From: an uncultured Pelagibacteraceae bacterium
GTDB taxonomy: Bacteria; Pseudomonadota; Alphaproteobacteria; Pelagibacterales; Pelagibacteraceae
DNA length: 64,000 nucleotides
Assembly (NCBI GenBank): GCA_902539165.1
Contig: CACBHY010000004.1
Location: 62,001 to 126,000, forward strand
Direction of reading: 5' to 3'
The notes under the pieces were generated by a model. It was given only the letters and a program-made list of their open reading frames with translations, searched no databases and was not told the DNA's origin. This document shows, one piece after another, positions 38,582 to 49,050 of this stretch (position 1 is its first letter; each line of letters starts with the position of its first letter). A program made the translations under genes and the position numbers.

Positions 38582-40269
38582 TGAATAAATCTAAACCAAA
38601 TTTAATTATAGAGGATAATGAAAATGATTTTATATATCAAAAGAAAAAAACTGGACTAAATATCCAGTTTAACAGAGTAGCCTTTATTTTTTTTATTTTT
38701 TTTATAATTTATATAATTTACTCTATTCATTTAATTAAACTAGGCACTCGCTATTCAAAAGTAGAAAAAACAAATACTACATTAATTAATGAAAAGCTTT
38801 ATAGAGCCGATATTGTAGATATTAACGGCAATTATTTGGCAAAAACAGTAAATTCAATTGATATTGGTTTAAAAACATCTGACATTATAAATCAAAAAAA
38901 ATTATTACTCAGTTTAAATTTAATTTTTCCAAACAAAGATTTTGATGAAATTGAAAAAAAAATTGATCAAAAAAAATTTTTCTATCTTGAAAAAAAAGTT
39001 TCAGAGGAAAATTATGAAAAATTGATGAAACTTGGAGATAAGTCTTTGAAACCTGAAGAAAAGGTATTGAGGATTTACCCACAAAAAAATCTTTTTAGCC
39101 ACATTATCGGTCAAATAGATAATGATAATATTGGAATTTCTGGACTAGAGAAATCTTTAAATGAGCTTTTAATAAAATCCAGAAAACCCATCAAATTAAC
39201 AGTAGACAAAGATTTACAATTTCTTATTCGGAAAGAATTAATCAAATATCAAGAAATTTTTAAAAGTAAAGGCAGCGCCTCAATTTTAATGGATATCCAT
39301 AATGGAAATATATTATCTCTTGTTTCTTTGCCTGACTTCGATCCTAATGAAAGACAAAATTTAACAGATGTAAATTATATAAATAGAGTAACAAAAGGGA
39401 CTTATGAGTTAGGTTCAGTATTTAAGGCATTTACATTTGCAAGTGCGCTAAATGAAAAATTAATAAAACCAGAAACTGAATTTTTAGATCTTCCAAAATC
39501 AATCAATTGTTATGGTTTTCCAATAAGAGAATATGATAATGAAATTCCATCTGATTTAACTGCGGAACAAATCTTTGTAAGATCTGGAAATATTGGTTCA
39601 GTAAGAATCGCCCAAAAGGTTGGTCCAGAAAAATTTAAGTCATTTTTGGAAAAAATAGGTGTTCTCAGCAATATTCAGTTCGACATAGAGGAGGTGGCAC
39701 CTCAAAAAAACTATAATTTTGGAAAATGTAAACTAGCAACAGCATCTTTTGGTCATGGCGTAGCTACTACAATTCTCCAACTTGCAAAAGGTTATGCAAT
39801 CTTATCGAATGGAGGATACGACATAAAACCAACTCTTGTTGAAAATAATCTTGAAAAAAATACCAAGAAAAAAAAATTATTAAATGAAGGTGTCTCAGAA
39901 CAGGTTGTAAATGCTCTTAGAAAAATAGTTAGTACAGAAGAAGGAACTGCAAAATTTGCAGATGTAGAATATTTTGAAATAGGTGGAAAAACCGGAACAG
40001 CAGATCAACCTAAAGATGGAGCATACTCAGAAGCTAAAATAAATACATTTGCATCTATATTCCCTACTTCAAATCCTCAATATGTATTTATAGTGATGTT
40101 AGATACTCCACAAAAAGCAAAAGATTACTATTATAAATACAGACACAGAAAAGGTGGATGGAAAGGAACTTTATATAACACTGCTGGTTGGACATCTGTG
40201 GAAGTAGCAGGAAAGATTATAGATAAAGTTGGGCCCATTTTAGCCACAAAATATATAGAAATTAAATAA
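38581..40269 (+). CDS. ftsI: Division-specific transpeptidase FtsI (PBP3)
   Basis: Septal class B penicillin-binding protein, 562 residues. An N-terminal membrane anchor (about residues 30-50) precedes the dimerisation domain and the transpeptidase domain with the SxxK motif at Ser279-Lys282 (ELGSVFKAF), SGN (VRSGNIGS) and KTGT at about Lys470 (GGKTGTADQ). It overlaps ftsL by 1 nt and precedes the murEF fusion by 2 nt. FtsW, its glycosyltransferase partner, is encoded at 45474-46595 in the same run. Confidence 0.96.
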   Translation: MNKSKPNLIIEDNENDFIYQKKKTGLNIQFNRVAFIFFIFFIIYIIYSIHLIKLGTRYSKVEKTNTTLINEKLYRADIVDINGNYLAKTVNSIDIGLKTSDIINQKKLLLSLNLIFPNKDFDEIEKKIDQKKFFYLEKKVSEENYEKLMKLGDKSLKPEEKVLRIYPQKNLFSHIIGQIDNDNIGISGLEKSLNELLIKSRKPIKLTVDKDLQFLIRKELIKYQEIFKSKGSASILMDIHNGNILSLVSLPDFDPNERQNLTDVNYINRVTKGTYELGSVFKAFTFASALNEKLIKPETEFLDLPKSINCYGFPIREYDNEIPSDLTAEQIFVRSGNIGSVRIAQKVGPEKFKSFLEKIGVLSNIQFDIEEVAPQKNYNFGKCKLATASFGHGVATTILQLAKGYAILSNGGYDIKPTLVENNLEKNTKKKKLLNEGVSEQVVNALRKIVSTEEGTAKFADVEYFEIGGKTGTADQPKDGAYSEAKINTFASIFPTSNPQYVFIVMLDTPQKAKDYYYKYRHRKGGWKGTLYNTAGWTSVEVAGKIIDKVGPILATKYIEIK

Positions 40270-40271
40270 TC

Positions 40272-43103
40272 ATGCGTTTAGGCGATCACTTTCAACAAAT
40301 AAAAAAAAAATATCATAACACTTTTTTTTCTGGGATTTGTTTTGATCATAGAAGAATTAAAGAAAATTATATTTTTTTTGCAATCAAAGGAAATAACTTA
40401 GATGGTAATAATTTTATTCCATCGGTAGTAAAAAAAGGTTGTAAAATAATTGTTACCGAGAAAAATTTTGATGAATTTGAAAATGGAGTTTTATTTATCA
40501 AGACAAAAAACATTAGAAAATTACTAGCACAAATTTCATTTAGTATCTTTAAAAAAAAACCAAATAACCTAATTGCTGTGACAGGCACAAATGGTAAATC
40601 TTCAGTTTCAGATTTTTATTATCAAATTTTAAACCTTAATAATAAAAAAGTTGCTTCTATAGGTACACTAGGAGTGAGATCAAATAACTTTAATTTAAAT
40701 TTGTACAATACAACTATTGATCCTATTTATTTAGGAAAAATTTTAAACAAATTAAAAAAAAGAAAAATAGAAAATGTAATTATGGAAGCATCAAGTCATG
40801 GGTTACACCAAAATAGATTAGATGGACTATTGTTTAATTCAGCAATATTTACTAATTTATCCCAAGATCATTTAGACTATCATAAAAATTTTAAAAATTA
40901 TCTTAATGCCAAACTTTATTTATTTCAAAATCTGATAAAAAAAGGTGGAATTGTTATAACTGATGACAAAATACCTGAATTTAAAAAAATTAAAAATATC
41001 AGTTTAAAAAAAGAATTAAAATTATTTACCCTTAAAAGTAATTTTCAAATTTTATCACATAATTATAAAAATGAAGCTCAAATATTAAAAATAAAATACG
41101 AAAACTCAATACATGAAATAAGAGTCAATCTTGTAGGAAAAATTCAATTAAAAAATATTTTGATGGCTGTCATAGCAGCTTCAAAAAGTAATTTAGACTT
41201 AAAAAAAATATTTGGTGTTATTCCCAGAATATCTTCAGTTGAAGGTAGATTTGAAAAAATAGGAACAATAAAAAATAAATCTTTAGTATTTCTTGATTAT
41301 GCTCATACACCAGATGCATTACAAACTTGTATTCTAAATATTAGAGAACAATTCACTGATAAACATATTTCAGTTCTCTTTGGATGTGGTGGTGACAGAG
41401 ATAAAGGTAAAAGATCAAAAATGGGCAAAATAGCTGATAAATATGCGGATAAAATTTATCTTACGGATGATAATCCAAGACATGAAAGACCTAAGAAAAT
41501 TAGAGAAGAGATTAAAAGGGGTATAAAAAAACGTCAAATTACTGAAATTTCTAATAGAAAAGAGGCAATTGTAAAAGCAATTAAAAACTTAAATACAGGA
41601 GATATTTTAATAGTTGCAGGCAAAGGCCATGAAAAAATTCAGCAAATTGGAAATAGAAAAGTTTTTTATTCAGATAGGCAAATAATCTTAAATTCAATTA
41701 AAAAAAAGAATTTTAACTTATCTAAAAATTTAAAATTAAACATTCTTAATGAAAGATTTGATCGAAATATTCTATCATCCAAATCTGTAATTAATAAAGT
41801 TAGCATAAATTCTAAGAGTGTTAAAAAAAATGATATTTTTTTTGCAATTAAAGGAAAAAAAAATGATGGTAATAAATTTGTTGAACAAGCAATTCAAAAA
41901 AAGGCATCAATAACTGTAGTAAATAAAATTCAAAACAAACTACCTAGAAATAAACAAGCAATCTCAATAAACCCTTTAGGTTTACTCACAGAAATTGCAA
42001 AAATATTTAGAAAAAATATTTCTACAAAAATTATTGCAATAACAGGCAGTTGTGGAAAAACTTCTTTAAAGGAATTGATGGGTAATACCTTAAATAAAAT
42101 ATCTAAAACAACTATTTCTCCAAAATCATATAATAATAAATATGGTGTTCCCTTAAGTCTTTTAAATATAAATCAAAATGATGATTATGGTGTTATTGAA
42201 GTTGGAATGGATAAAAAAGGAGAAATAGATCAACTCTCAAGAATTATTCAACCTGATATAAGTGTAATCACAAATATTAATTACGCACATGCAAAAAATT
42301 TTAAAAACATAAGACAAATAGCTTTAGCAAAAGCTGAAATAATCGATAATACTAAAGATAATGGCTGTGTAGTCCTTAACGCTGATGACGCTTTTTTTAG
42401 TTTACATAAGAAAATTGCACATAAAAAGAAGATCAAAGTATTATCGTTTGGGATAAACAACGACGCAGATATTGAACTACATAATATTATAAAATCCAAA
42501 AAAAAATACAAAATCTGTATTAAAATAAATAAAATTAAAAAGGATTTTATAGTTTTAAATGATTTCCAAAATTATATTTATAATATTTTAGCGGCGTTAA
42601 CTGTTAAAAGCGTTTTCTTTAATGTTTTAAAATTAGATAAAAATATATTTTTAAATTTTAGAACTCCAGAGGGAAGGGGTGATATCAAAAAAATTAAAGT
42701 GAATAAAAAAATGATAAACCTAATTGATGAAAGTTATAATTCAAACCCATTGTCTTTAAAGACTGCAATATTAAATTATGACAAGATCAAAACAAAGAAT
42801 TCCAAAAAGTATCTTATACTTGGTGATATGTTGGAGCTTGGTCATCATTCAAAAAAACTTCATGAGTCTATAGCACCAGTAATTAATAGAACGAATATTG
42901 ATAAAGTTTTTGTCAAAGGAAAGGAAATTTCCTCCTTATATAATAAAATTTCTAAACTTAAAAAAGGCTCAGTTTTAAAGAATAATTTGCAAATAAATGA
43001 TTTAATTGAAAATAACTTTGATAATGACGATTTCTTAATGATAAAGGCCTCAAATGCGACAGGTTTCAATAAGATTGTAAAAGAATTAAAAGGTTCAAAT
43101 TAA
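40272..43103 (+). CDS. murEF: MurE-MurF fusion (mDAP-adding and D-Ala-D-Ala-adding ligases)
   Basis: One 943-residue reading frame carrying two Mur ligases. Residues 1 to about 480 are MurE: ATP loop VTGTNGKSSVSDF (Lys109), EASSHGLHQNRLDG, DYAHTPDALQ, and the D-N-P-R motif at 400-403 that marks meso-diaminopimelate specificity. Residues from about 485 are MurF: a second substrate-binding start (ILSSKSVINKVSINSKS), ATP loop ITGSCGKTSLKEL (Lys596) and DESYNSNPLSL. No stop or frameshift separates them. Both active sites look intact. Fused MurE-MurF proteins occur in some other bacteria. It catalyses successive steps of the UDP-MurNAc-pentapeptide pathway. Confidence 0.95.
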   Translation: MRLGDHFQQIKKKYHNTFFSGICFDHRRIKENYIFFAIKGNNLDGNNFIPSVVKKGCKIIVTEKNFDEFENGVLFIKTKNIRKLLAQISFSIFKKKPNNLIAVTGTNGKSSVSDFYYQILNLNNKKVASIGTLGVRSNNFNLNLYNTTIDPIYLGKILNKLKKRKIENVIMEASSHGLHQNRLDGLLFNSAIFTNLSQDHLDYHKNFKNYLNAKLYLFQNLIKKGGIVITDDKIPEFKKIKNISLKKELKLFTLKSNFQILSHNYKNEAQILKIKYENSIHEIRVNLVGKIQLKNILMAVIAASKSNLDLKKIFGVIPRISSVEGRFEKIGTIKNKSLVFLDYAHTPDALQTCILNIREQFTDKHISVLFGCGGDRDKGKRSKMGKIADKYADKIYLTDDNPRHERPKKIREEIKRGIKKRQITEISNRKEAIVKAIKNLNTGDILIVAGKGHEKIQQIGNRKVFYSDRQIILNSIKKKNFNLSKNLKLNILNERFDRNILSSKSVINKVSINSKSVKKNDIFFAIKGKKNDGNKFVEQAIQKKASITVVNKIQNKLPRNKQAISINPLGLLTEIAKIFRKNISTKIIAITGSCGKTSLKELMGNTLNKISKTTISPKSYNNKYGVPLSLLNINQNDDYGVIEVGMDKKGEIDQLSRIIQPDISVITNINYAHAKNFKNIRQIALAKAEIIDNTKDNGCVVLNADDAFFSLHKKIAHKKKIKVLSFGINNDADIELHNIIKSKKKYKICIKINKIKKDFIVLNDFQNYIYNILAALTVKSVFFNVLKLDKNIFLNFRTPEGRGDIKKIKVNKKMINLIDESYNSNPLSLKTAILNYDKIKTKNSKKYLILGDMLELGHHSKKLHESIAPVINRTNIDKVFVKGKEISSLYNKISKLKKGSVLKNNLQINDLIENNFDNDDFLMIKASNATGFNKIVKELKGSN

Positions 43104-44189
43104 ATGCTTTATCAATTTATACTAAACTTTGTTGACACATTTGGTTTTTTGAATGTTTTCAAATACATTACTTTTAGAACTGGATTATCTCTATTTACAT
43201 CATTAGCTATTGTTCTAATTATTGGGGGACCCTTTATTAAGTATTTTTCAAGCCAAAAAATTTTGGATCCTATTCGAGATGATGGACCTGAAGAGCACAT
43301 TGTAAAAAAAATAGGAACACCAACAATGGGTGGTGTAATTATTTTAATAGGTTTATTAGTTTCAGTTTTCTTTTGGGGAGACTTAACAAATATAAATATT
43401 CTTTTTTGTATTTATATTGCTATTTCGTTTGGTGTTTTAGGCGCTTTTGATGATTATAAAAAAATTAAACACAGCGATTCATCTGGTGTATCATCAAAAT
43501 TTAAAATAATTTCTCAGATTATTTTAGCAGTTACAGGTGTTTGTTTTTTTGTTTATTATGAAGACTATCAGAACATAACAAATTTATATTTTCCGTTCTT
43601 TAAAAACTTATTTATCAATTTGGGATGGTTCTTTATACCATTTGCTGTATTTGTTTTAGTTGGTTCCTCTAATGCAGTTAATCTAACTGATGGTTTAGAT
43701 GGGTTAGCAACTGTTCCAGTTATTTTAGTTGCAGGATGTTTTGCGTTTATAAGTTATGTAACTGGAAATATTGTTTTTTCTGATTACTTACAAATACCAT
43801 ACATAGAAGGTACAGGTGAAATCTCAATTTTCTGTGGAGCAATCATAGGATCTTGTTTAGGTTTTTTATGGTTTAATGCTCCACCAGCTAAAATTTTTAT
43901 GGGAGATACTGGATCCCTGTCCTTAGGAGGATCCCTTGGGGCAGTTGGAATAATAACCAAACATGAAATTGTTCTTGCAATAACAGGTGGACTTTTTGTA
44001 CTCGAAGCAGTTTCTGTGATGGTTCAAGTCATTTCCTTTAAACTAACTGGAAAACGAATTTTTAGAATGGCACCAATTCATCATCACTTTGAGAAAAAAG
44101 GTTGGCATGAGTCAACAGTAGTTATAAGATTCTGGATCATCTCTATCATTTTAGCAATGATAGGATTAGCGACTTTAAAGTTAAGATAA
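43104..44189 (+). CDS. mraY: Phospho-N-acetylmuramoyl-pentapeptide transferase
   Basis: Polytopic inner-membrane enzyme that attaches phospho-MurNAc-pentapeptide to undecaprenyl phosphate (lipid I); 361 residues, about ten membrane segments. Signatures: GTPTMGGVIIL, FGVLGAFDDYKKI (catalytic Asp pair), NAVNLTDGLDGLAT, FMGDTGSLSLGG, and MAPIHHHFEKKGW. It starts directly after the murEF stop and its own stop overlaps murD by 1 nt. Length and motifs are standard. Confidence 0.97.
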   Translation: MLYQFILNFVDTFGFLNVFKYITFRTGLSLFTSLAIVLIIGGPFIKYFSSQKILDPIRDDGPEEHIVKKIGTPTMGGVIILIGLLVSVFFWGDLTNINILFCIYIAISFGVLGAFDDYKKIKHSDSSGVSSKFKIISQIILAVTGVCFFVYYEDYQNITNLYFPFFKNLFINLGWFFIPFAVFVLVGSSNAVNLTDGLDGLATVPVILVAGCFAFISYVTGNIVFSDYLQIPYIEGTGEISIFCGAIIGSCLGFLWFNAPPAKIFMGDTGSLSLGGSLGAVGIITKHEIVLAITGGLFVLEAVSVMVQVISFKLTGKRIFRMAPIHHHFEKKGWHESTVVIRFWIISIILAMIGLATLKLR

Positions 44190-45484
44190 TGAACAAAATC
44201 GATAATATTTTTTTAAAAAAAAAAATATTAATTTATGGATTAGGTAAAAGTGGAATATCTACTTATAATTTTTTAAAACAAAAAACTATAGTAAACTTAT
44301 TTGATGACAATCCTCAAAATAATCTCAGATTTGACAAAAAAAATCTTTCTTTCGCCAAAATACTTAAAAGTCATTTTGATTTTATAATAATAAGCCCGGG
44401 CATAGACTTTTCTAAATGCAGATTATCAAAATACTTAGAGCAAAATTCATCTAAAGTTTACACAGATCTTGATGTTTTTTGCTCATTTTTTAGCAATGAG
44501 AGTATTACAATCACGGGCACTAACGGTAAATCAACTACTGCAAAACTTTTATATGATGTTTTAAGGAATCAAAAAAAGGATGCCAGACTTGTTGGAAATA
44601 TTGGTAACCCCATTCTATCAGAAAAAAAAATTACAAAAAAAACTTTTTTTGTAATTGAAGCATCCTCTTATCAGCTTGAATATAGTAAAATTTTTAAATC
44701 AAAATATTCAGTGATTCTTAATATCACACCTGATCACATTGAAAGACACAAAAGTTTTAAGAATTATATTGAAGCAAAATTCAGATTAATTGATTCTCAA
44801 TCTACAAAATCTGTAGCTTTTGTAAAAATAAACGATCCTGTTATTATCAAAAAATTAAGGAGTAAAACCTATAAACAAAAGATTATTAAAATAGATACTT
44901 CACTTCAACCTCTAATTTTTAAAAGAATTAGAAATAAGTACTTCATGTCATCTGGTAATAGAGAAAATTTAATTTTTGTTTTAAAAATATGTAAAATTTT
45001 AAAACTAAATGAAGAAAAAATATTAAGAATAATAAATAAATTTAAAGGACTAAAATATCGTCAACAAATAATTTTTGATAATAAATATTTAACTATAATT
45101 AACGACTCAAAATCTACTAGCATAGCTTCATCAGAAAGCCTTCTTAAAAACATCAAAAATGTTTACTGGATTTTGTGTGGTATACCAAAAAAAAAGGACA
45201 AGTTTAATCTTACTAAATTTCAATGTAAAAATTTCAAGGGCTATATATTTGGCAAACATCAAGTAGAATTTAGCAAAAATCTTAAGAATAAATTAACAAT
45301 TAAAAAGTTTAAAAATTTAAAGGATACACTTAATCAAATATTTTCAGAGATTAAGCATAATAAAAAAGGAAAAAATACAATTTTATTTAGTCCAGCTGGA
45401 GCATCATTTGATAATTTTAAAAATTTTGAGGATAGAGGTTTATATTTCAATCAAATAATAAAAAAATATTTAAATGATAAGTGA
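44189..45484 (+). CDS. murD: UDP-MurNAc-L-Ala-D-Glu ligase
   Basis: Adds D-Glu to UDP-MurNAc-L-Ala; cytosolic; 431 residues. Seen: an N-terminal Rossmann-like start ILIYGLGKSGISTYNFL, the ATP loop TITGTNGKSTTAKLL, EASSYQLEYSKIF, NITPDHIERHKSF, and INDSKSTSIASS. The order MurD after MraY is the conventional one. The end overlaps ftsW by 11 nt. The gene is strongly lysine- and asparagine-rich, like its neighbours, reflecting the AT bias. Confidence 0.95.
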   Translation: MNKIDNIFLKKKILIYGLGKSGISTYNFLKQKTIVNLFDDNPQNNLRFDKKNLSFAKILKSHFDFIIISPGIDFSKCRLSKYLEQNSSKVYTDLDVFCSFFSNESITITGTNGKSTTAKLLYDVLRNQKKDARLVGNIGNPILSEKKITKKTFFVIEASSYQLEYSKIFKSKYSVILNITPDHIERHKSFKNYIEAKFRLIDSQSTKSVAFVKINDPVIIKKLRSKTYKQKIIKIDTSLQPLIFKRIRNKYFMSSGNRENLIFVLKICKILKLNEEKILRIINKFKGLKYRQQIIFDNKYLTIINDSKSTSIASSESLLKNIKNVYWILCGIPKKKDKFNLTKFQCKNFKGYIFGKHQVEFSKNLKNKLTIKKFKNLKDTLNQIFSEIKHNKKGKNTILFSPAGASFDNFKNFEDRGLYFNQIIKKYLNDK

Positions 45485-46595
45485 TAGTTTTCTTTATAAG
45501 TTTTATTATCAATGGTGGAAAAATATTGATAAATCTATTTTTTTTATAATTAGTTTATTATTTATTATTGGTCTATTCTTTTCTTTAGTCTCAACTTCTT
45601 TAATAGCCTCTGATAAATTAGATACAAATAGTTACTTCTTTTTTTTTAAACATTTAGTATATGTTGTACTTGGTACTTTTATCGTTTTTGTATTTTCTTC
45701 TTTTAAGAAAGAGCAATTAATCAAATATTCAATAATACTTTTTTTTGTTTCCTTAATTTCATTAGTATTAGTTCCAATTTTAGGTGTTGAGGTCAAGGGT
45801 TCTAAGAGATGGATAGATCTATTTTTTTTACCAAGGTTTCAACCTATAGAATTACTTAAGCCCTTTTTAATAGTTTTTTTAGCTACCATTCTTTGTACTG
45901 AAAAAACTAATTTAATGATTAAATACCTATTAACGACATTAACTATCTCTATTGTTTCTCTTTTACTAATAATTCAGCCAGATATAGGGCAAACTTTATT
46001 AGTATTTTTCTCTTGGTCTGTTTTAATTTTTACATCAGGGATTAATATATTTATTCTTTTAGCATTTTTCTGCTTAGCAATGATTTTGTTAACATATCTA
46101 ATAATATACGTGCCTAAGTTTGACTACATACAGGGACGTATTCTATCTTTCTTTGATAGGGAAACCGGAACTCACAATTTCCAATCTGACAAAGCAATAG
46201 ACTCTATTACTAGTGGAGGTTTTTTTGGTAAAGGAATTGGAGAAGGCATACTTAAAAACAGAGTGCCGGAGGCGCATACAGACTACATCATCTCTGTAAT
46301 TTCGGAAGAATTCGGAGTGGTGGCCATAATGTTAATATTATTATTGTTTTTAATCTTCATTTATATGGTCTTTAAAAAAATTAGTTTTGAAACAGATGAT
46401 AAAATTAAGTTAATATTAATTGGTTCAATAAGTTTAATATTGATGCAAGTAACAATTCATATTGGGGTAAACATTAGATTAATCCCAACTACTGGTATGA
46501 CTTTACCTTTCTTAAGTTATGGAGGCTCGTCAATTATAAGTACATCTTTATTAGCAGGTATTATATTAAATTTGACTAAAAGAAAAGTAAACTAA
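45474..46595 (+). CDS. ftsW: SEDS peptidoglycan glycosyltransferase FtsW
   Basis: Polytopic septal glycan polymerase of the SEDS family; 373 residues with about ten membrane segments. Family signatures are KGSKRWIDLF, FQPIELLKPFLI, QPDIGQTLL, and at the C-terminal end AHTDYIISVISEEFG and RLIPTTGMTLPFLSYGGSSII. It lies between murD (11-nt overlap) and murG (3-nt gap), the classical position. RodA would be the alternative, but the context decides for FtsW. Confidence 0.95.
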   Translation: MISDSFLYKFYYQWWKNIDKSIFFIISLLFIIGLFFSLVSTSLIASDKLDTNSYFFFFKHLVYVVLGTFIVFVFSSFKKEQLIKYSIILFFVSLISLVLVPILGVEVKGSKRWIDLFFLPRFQPIELLKPFLIVFLATILCTEKTNLMIKYLLTTLTISIVSLLLIIQPDIGQTLLVFFSWSVLIFTSGINIFILLAFFCLAMILLTYLIIYVPKFDYIQGRILSFFDRETGTHNFQSDKAIDSITSGGFFGKGIGEGILKNRVPEAHTDYIISVISEEFGVVAIMLILLLFLIFIYMVFKKISFETDDKIKLILIGSISLILMQVTIHIGVNIRLIPTTGMTLPFLSYGGSSIISTSLLAGIILNLTKRKVN

Positions 46596-46598
46596 TTA

Positions 46599-47666
46599 AT
46601 GAAAAAAAAAATTTTGATTACTACAGGTGGATCGGGTGGACATGTATTACCAGCCTTGACAATTTACGATCATTTAAAAACTGAGTATGATATGATTATT
46701 TCAAGTGATCAAAGAGGATTAAAATATTTTGAAACAGAAAAGTATAAACCTATTATTGTTCATACTCCAAAACTAAAAATCTCTATTTTTTTTCCTTTTG
46801 TAATTTTTAAAGTTTTTTTATTAATAATAAAATCTTTAAGTATTTTAAAAAAAGAAAAAATATCGATTTTAATTTCAACTGGTGGATATATGTCTTTACC
46901 GTTATGTTTTGCTGCAAAATTATTGGGAATAAAAATTTATTTAATTGAACCAAATATGGTTATGGGTAGAGCAAATAAATTATTTTTAAAATTTTCAAAA
47001 ATTTTTATTTGTTATTCAAAAAATATTAATAATTTTCCTAAAAAATTTGAAAACAAGTTAAGAATTCTAAAACCTTTAGTAAGAAAAAAGTATTATGAAG
47101 AAATAATGAATATTGAAGAAAAAAAGTTATTTACGATTACAATTATAGGAGGTAGTCAGGGTGCCAAAATATTTGATAATTTATTACATCAAACTTTAGC
47201 TAAAGTTTCGAAAAGCGTAAAAATAAAAATTATTCATCAAACAAGTGAAAGTAATCAAAATTTTCTTATAAATTTTTACAAAAAAAATAAAATTGAACAC
47301 CACGTTTTTGTGTTTGAAAAAGATCTCAATAAACTTTTAATTAAAACTGATTTATGTATTACAAGGGGCGGTGCTTCAAGTTTAGCAGAATTGTCATTAT
47401 TAAATGTCCCATTTATATCTATCCCCCTTCCATCATCTATGGACAACCATCAATATGAAAATGCAAAATTTTATGAGGATCAAAACTCTTGTTGGATTGT
47501 AAATCAAAAAAATTTTGACAAACAAAATTTTGAAGATCTTTTGCTCAAGATAATTAAAAATAAAGAGGAATATTTGGTAAAAAAAAAGAATTTAAAAAAT
47601 TTAAATTATCAAAATACATGGATTAATGTTAATCAAAATTTATTATCAATTTTAAATGAAAATTAA
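46599..47666 (+). CDS. murG: Lipid II synthase MurG
   Basis: Peripheral inner-membrane GT-B glycosyltransferase that adds GlcNAc to lipid I; 355 residues. Seen: ILITTGGSGGHVLPALTI at the N-terminus (first G loop), the STGGYMSLPLCFAAKLLG block, TIIGGSQGAKIFDNLL (third G loop) and TRGGASSLAELSLLNVPFISIPLPSSMDNHQYENA for UDP-GlcNAc binding. Its stop lies 11 nt inside murC. Gene order ftsW-murG-murC is standard. Confidence 0.96.
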   Translation: MKKKILITTGGSGGHVLPALTIYDHLKTEYDMIISSDQRGLKYFETEKYKPIIVHTPKLKISIFFPFVIFKVFLLIIKSLSILKKEKISILISTGGYMSLPLCFAAKLLGIKIYLIEPNMVMGRANKLFLKFSKIFICYSKNINNFPKKFENKLRILKPLVRKKYYEEIMNIEEKKLFTITIIGGSQGAKIFDNLLHQTLAKVSKSVKIKIIHQTSESNQNFLINFYKKNKIEHHVFVFEKDLNKLLIKTDLCITRGGASSLAELSLLNVPFISIPLPSSMDNHQYENAKFYEDQNSCWIVNQKNFDKQNFEDLLLKIIKNKEEYLVKKKNLKNLNYQNTWINVNQNLLSILNEN

Positions 47667-49050
47667 ATTAGCAAAAACTGAATTAATACATTTTATTGGC
47701 ATTGGTGGTATTGGTATGAGTGGTTTAGCTTTAATAATGAAAGGCAAAGGTTTTAGAGTCCAGGGTAGTGATATCTCTATTAATAAAAATATTGAAAGAC
47801 TTAAAAAAGAAAAAATAAAAGTTTTAATAGGACATAAAAAACAGAATATAAATAAGGCAACAATATTAGTTATATCTTCAGCTATAAAAAAAAATAATCC
47901 GGAAATGTTAGAGGCAATTAAGAAACAGTTGCCTATTTATAAAAGAGGCGAAATGTTAGCAAATATTGTGTCTTTAACAAAAAACATTGTTGTTGTGGGT
48001 TCTCATGGCAAGACTACTACCACATCTCTAATTGCTTCTATTTTTCAAGAAACAAAAATAGATCCAACTATCATTAATGGAGGTGTAATCATCTCTATAA
48101 ATAATTCTGCGAAACTTGGTAAAAGCGAATGGTCAATATTAGAAGCCGATGAGTCAGACGGTAGCTTTGTTCATACCCCTCCAACGTATGCAATTATAAC
48201 AAATATTGATAGAGAACACATGGATTATTATGGTTCTATGGATAAATTAAATAAATATTTTGTAAATTTTATTAACAAAGTTCCATCCTTTGGAAAATCA
48301 TTTATTTGTTTAGATAATAAAAATAATAAAAACTTATTAAAAAATTTAAAAAATAAAAATTTTTATACTTACGGTATAGACAACAAATCTAACTATAGCG
48401 TTAAAAATATAAAACAATTTAGAGAATACTCGGAGTATGATTTAAAAATTAGATTGCCAAATAAGAAAATTATAATAATTAGAAAATTAAAAATTCCATT
48501 ATTAGGCTTGCATAATATTAATAATTCAGTAGCCGCAACTGCAGTAGCACTTAATGTTGGCTTAAGTATTTCAAATATAAAAAAAGGACTTAAAAACTTT
48601 AAAGGCGTTCAAAGAAGATTTAATAAAATTTTTACATTTAACAAAGTTGATTTTTTTGATGACTATGCTCATCATCCAACAGAAATTAAAGAAGTTCTAA
48701 ATGGGGTGAAAAAAGTTTATTCAAATTATGAAAAAATATGTATTTTTCAACCACATAGGATTTCAAGATTGAAAGATTTAAAGTCAGAATTTGCCTCTGC
48801 ATTTAAAGATGCAGACAAAGTAATTCTTTTTCCAATATATACTGCAGGTGAAAAAATCAAATTAGGTTTTAATTATTATGACTTTGCAAAAGAAATAATA
48901 AAAAAATCTAAAGTCCAACTATTTCTGTTGAATGACAAATATCAATTAGCAAAATATATAAAACATAATATTTATGGAGATAAAATAGTAATAGGTATGG
49001 GGGCGGGTTCTATTTCATCATGGATGAGAGAAATTCCTAAATTTTTATAA
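47656..49050 (+). CDS. murC: UDP-MurNAc-L-alanine ligase
   Basis: First Mur ligase, adding L-Ala to UDP-MurNAc; 464 residues. Signatures: HFIGIGGIGMSGLALIM, the ATP loop VVGSHGKTTTTSLIA, EADESDGSF, ITNIDREHMDYYG, NINNSVAATAVAL, and FDDYAHHPTEI. It overlaps murG by 11 nt and murB by 1 nt. Nothing is missing compared with the family. Confidence 0.97.
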   Translation: MKIKLAKTELIHFIGIGGIGMSGLALIMKGKGFRVQGSDISINKNIERLKKEKIKVLIGHKKQNINKATILVISSAIKKNNPEMLEAIKKQLPIYKRGEMLANIVSLTKNIVVVGSHGKTTTTSLIASIFQETKIDPTIINGGVIISINNSAKLGKSEWSILEADESDGSFVHTPPTYAIITNIDREHMDYYGSMDKLNKYFVNFINKVPSFGKSFICLDNKNNKNLLKNLKNKNFYTYGIDNKSNYSVKNIKQFREYSEYDLKIRLPNKKIIIIRKLKIPLLGLHNINNSVAATAVALNVGLSISNIKKGLKNFKGVQRRFNKIFTFNKVDFFDDYAHHPTEIKEVLNGVKKVYSNYEKICIFQPHRISRLKDLKSEFASAFKDADKVILFPIYTAGEKIKLGFNYYDFAKEIIKKSKVQLFLLNDKYQLAKYIKHNIYGDKIVIGMGAGSISSWMREIPKFL

